Source of the DNA: Rebecca billardiae RCC1528
Lineage: Eukaryota > Haptophyta
Length of the DNA: 64,000 nucleotides
Direction of reading: 5' to 3'
Assembly (NCBI GenBank): GCA_965240325.2
Contig: OZ251230.1
Coordinates: forward strand, 1,736,001-1,800,000
Both the position numbers and the translations under genes were made by a program. This document shows, piece after piece, positions 60,211-64,000 of this stretch (position 1 is the stretch's first letter; each line of letters begins with the position of its first letter). Below the pieces are notes generated by a model, which was not told the origin of the DNA, searched no databases, and saw only the letters and a program-made list of their open reading frames with translations.

Positions 60211-60373
60211 ACCACCCGTCCCAGCCCCCGACATCAAGGCTCCCTGGTATTGAAAATACCCGCAGCTATTCGTTACCAGCCCATTTCATAGTCACTGAGC
60301 TCATGACCGTCCATGGACGGTCATGAGCCCGCTGAGCCGAAGACGGGCTCACGGGCTTTCTGGGACGGGTGGT
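60211..60373 (+). mobile_element. Short MITE, copy 1 (163 bp)
   Basis: Terminal inverted repeats ACCACCCGTCCCAG / CTGGGACGGGTGGT. Inside are a palindrome (CATGACCGTCCATGGACGGTCATG), a second one (GAGCCCGCTGAGCCGAAGACGGGCTC type) and TATTGAAAATACCCGCAGCT. It is similar over its length to 63767-63928 in reverse. Confidence 0.8.
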
Positions 60374-63300
60374 AGTGCGTCCGACCAGGTCGCCTCCAGC
60401 ACGAGCCGCAAGTTAAGGTGGCGCGCTCCTTCCGCTTCCCTGCCGATTCAGATTTGACACCTGGCATCAATGGTCCAGTGAGCTGCGGCTGCTGCAGCCG
60501 CAACGTGCTGGCGCGGCGAGACAGTGGACCAAGACCACTAAGCACCATGGCTTACTCGTGCAGCATCCGCAATGCGCGCGCACAAAGAGTTCAGAGCGTA
60601 ACGCAGGGCGACGCGCGCGCGCGGCGAGCGAGCCGGGCAACCACCGCCCGCCTCCACATTCAGCCCCCGCGCGCGCGGCGCGCACCATGACCATCCGCCC
60701 CAGTGCCATAGCGCGCAGCGCCTGCGCGGTCGCACCTGGGTCGTTGGACGTATGCCGTGGCGCGGGCGCGGCGCGGCGATGCCGCGCTTGCTTCTCCCGA
60801 GGGCCTGAGGCCCCCACGCGCGGCGGACTCCGCGCGCGCGCCCCGCCTAATGTGCAGCGCGCGGCGGGCGGCGCTGGCCAAGCCTGGCCACCGGAGCCTC
60901 CATGCGCCGGGCCGTTGCGCGGTGCCGCCTGGTGCGTATTCGGTCTCGTCAGATGCGTGCTCGGTCTCGTCAATCGTTACCCGCGTCGCTTGCGGCAGGC
61001 GGCCCCCCTTCTAGCGGTTCTCGAGGCCAACCATCGACGCTTAGACGCCTACGGCCGCGCGAAGCGACGGCGCCGAGCGGGCGCGCGCGCCCGGTACGAG
61101 AGGTAGACTCCCACATCGTGCCTCCACACCCCGCCCGCGCCAGCGCACCCGCCCCTGGCGCTCTTCCCGCTCGTCGGCGGCGCTCGGCACCCGAGCCGAG
61201 CCGAACGCGTGCACGGCGCACGCCGCAGCGCGGCGCGACGGGCGCGGCGCGGCGCGCTCGGAATTTTCCGGAAGAGGGCTCCGAGCGTACGGGCCGACGC
61301 GCCCACTCGCGGCGCGCTCCGCGCGCGCCCCGCCAAATGCGAGGTGACACACGAGGCGCGGGTCGAGACGCTCGGGTGCTCGGCGCGGCCGTCAAACAGG
61401 GCCCCCCCGCGAGTTGAGGAGCGTCCCCGGATTCCATTTTCCGGACTCTCCTTGATGCTACGCAAAGCCGCGGGGGCGGCCGTCCCGTCGAAACGGACGT
61501 GCCCCCCCCGCGGAAAAAGAAACAGGAAAAAGAAAACCGCCTCGCAGAGAAAAGAAAATCGCCTCGCTCACTGCCGGGTCGCTTCGCTCACTACCGGCTT
61601 GCAAACCAAGCCCCCCAAAACGGGATGGCGAGCACTGGGCGACGCTAGGGCCCGCCTGCGCAGCGCTCCCAAGGCCGCATGCGGGCGTGACAGCCGTGCG
61701 CGGGCATTTTGTGGGGGCTAGAAGACCCGTAGGCAGCAATCGTGCCGCCTCGTCGACGCCCTCGCCGCCCTCTCCGCGCGCAGAGACCTGCCGGATGGCA
61801 AGCGCAGTTCTGGAGAAGGCCTGTCCGACGAGCGTGATGGGCACGCGTGCGCCCCTGGGACATTCAAAGGTCGGCTTTTTCGCTTCTGCGAGATGGGCAT
61901 GGGTGTACTCAATATCACTGCTTCGCCGGCAGCCATGCCGACATCGATCAGACCGCACACACACGCTCGACAGCTGGCAGGCCAGCAACCGGTTGAAATG
62001 GCGGCGCGCGTGATCACAAGGCTGTCGGCGAGGAGACCGCAGTGCGAGCCAAAGGAGGGCGCGCAAGACATGCATCTCGGTCGTGAGGCGTGCATGAGCC
62101 ACGAGCACGGGCACGACGTGCACGGCAAAGCCCGTCATGCTCCTCGACGCGCACGCGCCGCGGCGGACGACCGAGGAGGGCGCGCGCAGGCTGGCCTTCT
62201 TGGCGGCGGCTGTCCGGGAGTGCCCGCGCACGCGCAACGCGTATTCAAAGAGCTCCCGGAAGGCATCGACTCCTAAGGGACGGTGCCTTTCGCCGCGCGA
62301 GGGGTTTTGGGGGGCTTGGTTTGCAAGCTACCGGGCGCCCTCGCAGCTCCCACTGGGGACGCTCGGCCGAAAACCATGTGGCGCCTGGCGCGGAGCGCGT
62401 GGGCGGCGCGCGCCAAATCCAACGCTGGCGCGGACATCGCGAGAAGACTCCCGAGGGGGTTTTCGCCCGATTCGCGATTGCTGCCCTCGTCGTCTCGCGT
62501 GCAGGTCGAACGGGGGCCAAAGTCGACGCGTTTGGAGGCACGCTCGGCGCGTCGACACGATCGTGCGACCTGGGGCGGTCCTCGCCCGACTTGCACGTTG
62601 AGCGCTCGCACGAGCCATAGCATCAAGCGCTGCGCACGACAACCACCTCGCGCGATCCACCGTCGCGCGTCGGCCTCGGTGCGGAAAGGCCCTCATCACG
62701 AGGTGTCTCGCGGGCGGGAAGCGCCATCGCACGCGACGCAAGATTTGGCGCGGCCTTCTGAACACCATAACCGGAATCCACACACCGGACTGTCGCGTGC
62801 CCCGGTTGGCACGGTCGGGCGCATGCAAATCCGTTTGCTACGGTCGGTGGCGTTCCAGAGCGGGCGATCATCTTTCACGCTCGCGAGCTCGCGGCCAAAA
62901 ATCGCTCGGCGCTCGAGGGACCGCACGCACTTGCCGGGTCTGCAGCCGTGGAAGGAACCGCGTCTTGGCGAGTCGGCGACCCAGGCGACAACGCGCTATC
63001 GCCGATCCCAGACGGGCATCCGCCACGAGATGATACGCCGAGCGTGCAAGATCGCCGCGCCATCCTCGCCCATGGCACGGGCGCTGCGGGAGGAGGCCGA
63101 CGTCGTGAAGCCGGTGGCGCATGCGCTGCGCTTCCTGTGCCTGATCGAGCAGCGCGTGCCCACCCTCGATCGCGAGTGGCACACGCTCTCGCACTGCGCG
63201 CGCGTACACCGCCAACAGCTCCTGATACCGCCGAACGTGCGAGTGCCGCCCAGCTGGAGCACCTCAGCGCCGCACGGGCCTCTGCGCGCGCTGCGCACCA

Positions 63301-63766
63301 CACCGCGCGCGCGAGAGACACGTCGACCTGAGCATCGCCACCGCTCCTTGCGTTGAGGGCGATCACGCCATCGCCGTCACCGCCGAAGTGGCGCGACGCG
63401 GGTGCAGTCGCCGGTAGATACTATGACTAGACAGTGATCAATAAACGGTAATACGGTACGTACGATTTTAATATAAAGACCGGGCCCATTACACTGATTT
63501 CAAATAATAATAACCGTTAGAAATCAACATAGAGAGACAGAGAGACAGAGAGACAGAAATCGGTAGGATGCACTGACTTCCAGACGACCTGAACAAATGA
63601 ATCAGGACATCACACTCCGCCACAACTTGAACTGTTTTCGTGTTTAGCTCCAAGGACAAACCGTCACCGTCAGGCGCACACGGGCACGCCGCCGTCGCAC
63701 GCCAATCAGTTGGCAGTGCGTGCGCGCAGTCGAAGGCTCGGCACGATGACGAGTAGCACAGTGGGT
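60374..63766. other. GC-rich region between two MITEs, no intact gene recognised
   Basis: 3.4 kb with many overlapping open frames on both strands, none carrying a recognisable motif. CTTGCAAACCAAGCCCCCCA at about 61598 recurs inverted at about 62312 (GGGGGGCTTGGTTTGCAAG), enclosing ~710 bp. The most protein-like short stretch is EADVVKPVAHALRFLCLIEQ at ~63085-63150 (plus), in a frame that soon degrades. From 63430 the DNA becomes AT-rich, with a GAGAGACA tandem repeat at 63530-63558. It may be a decayed element or gene. Confidence 0.35.
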
Positions 63767-63928
63767 CCACCCGTCCCAGAAAGCCTCTGAGCCCGTCTTC
63801 GGCTCAGCGGGCTCAAAAACTTCGCAGCGAGGTTTTTGAGCTCAGTGACTATGAAATGGACTGGCAACGAATAGCTGCGGGTATTTTTCAATACCAGGGG
63901 CCTTGATGTAGGGGGCTGGGACGGGTGG
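63767..63928 (-). mobile_element. Short MITE, copy 2 (162 bp), opposite orientation
   Basis: Ends CCACCCGTCCCAG / CTGGGACGGGTGG. The reverse complement matches copy 1 throughout, except that the central palindrome is replaced by another one (CAAAAACCTCGCTGCGAAGTTTTTG): different sequence, same position and self-complementarity. Confidence 0.8.
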
Positions 63929-64000
63929 CAGGAATACACGCGCAATCACACTGTCGCTGAGCTCGCATTCCAGAGTCATCTGTCGCGTTATTATTCGTCA

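Noticed and set aside
62797-63360. hAT-like transposase fragment between the two short MITEs
   Set aside because: A short stretch (EADVVKPVAHALRF) vaguely recalls hAT proteins, but no DDE or zinc-finger motif is seen and the frame soon degrades.
60211-63928. Single 3.7-kb transposon bounded by ~160-bp inverted repeats
   Set aside because: Each arm is itself a complete MITE with its own inverted ends, so two independent insertions explain the data more simply; no target duplication supports a composite.

Overview
The window looks like nuclear DNA of a GC-rich unicellular eukaryote, most likely a haptophyte-type alga (inference). The reasons are very GC-rich coding sequence, monocistronic genes, a few short spliceosomal introns (144-197 nt, mostly starting GTGCG or GTGTG and ending in AG), long Ser-Pro-Pro-Pro stalks, and eukaryotic families (VPS34, Patched/NPC-like, nucleolin-like, RanBP2-type zinc fingers, six-TM hybrid histidine kinase). 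Intergenic DNA is lower in GC and full of duplications, microsatellites and non-autonomous transposons. No rRNA, tRNA, CRISPR array or bacterial operon was found.

Layout. 1-2263: the start of a VPS34-like lipid kinase (minus, cut by the window edge) is divergent from a PAF-acetylhydrolase-like SGNH esterase. 3315-5825: membrane hybrid histidine kinase. 7016-7609: MITE with TA flanks. 7959-8642: unknown small protein. 9315-11705: LisH / RS-rich / two RanBP2-type zinc finger protein. 12029-13608: transposable element copy 1. 14098-16180: LisH, acidic, two-RRM, RGG nucleolin-like protein with a tiny last exon. 16623-16876: 25-bp minisatellite. 17394-18518: unknown protein with a leader. 20773-24171: three-exon Patched/RND-like transporter. 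24907-26546: small unknown ORF divergent from a sulfotransferase. 26647-28218: element copy 2 with a target-site duplication. 28551-31357: three-exon PIN-like carrier with a PAN-like ectodomain. 32470-34574: tandem duplication that copied the 3' end of an SDR gene (34296-35117).

35424-43338 is the most striking part: two paralogous genes, head to head, each fusing a secreted Cys-containing (Reeler-like) domain, a Pro-rich stalk, a DOMON-like domain and a complete ferric-reductase/NADPH-oxidase core. S-formylglutathione hydrolase follows (43580-44443), then element copy 3 (44625-46396).

46868-50736 and 57799-59860 are direct duplicates carrying almost identical genes for a heme-oxygenase-like diiron enzyme. 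A 1.78-kb TIR transposon (46928-48711) sits only in the left duplicate, so the right one serves as the empty site. An MFS exporter (50819-52336) is divergent from the left diiron gene only. Element copy 4 (55730-57798) directly abuts the right duplicate. The last 4 kb is mostly non-coding, with two oppositely oriented short MITEs.

Functionally the genes are mixed: membrane lipid metabolism and trafficking, sensing, nucleolar/RNA proteins, surface redox chemistry, one-carbon detoxification, and a possible diiron oxidase-exporter pair. Starts were set at ATG codons by reading the sequence; several obvious open frames begin only at GTG or TTG and were shortened.
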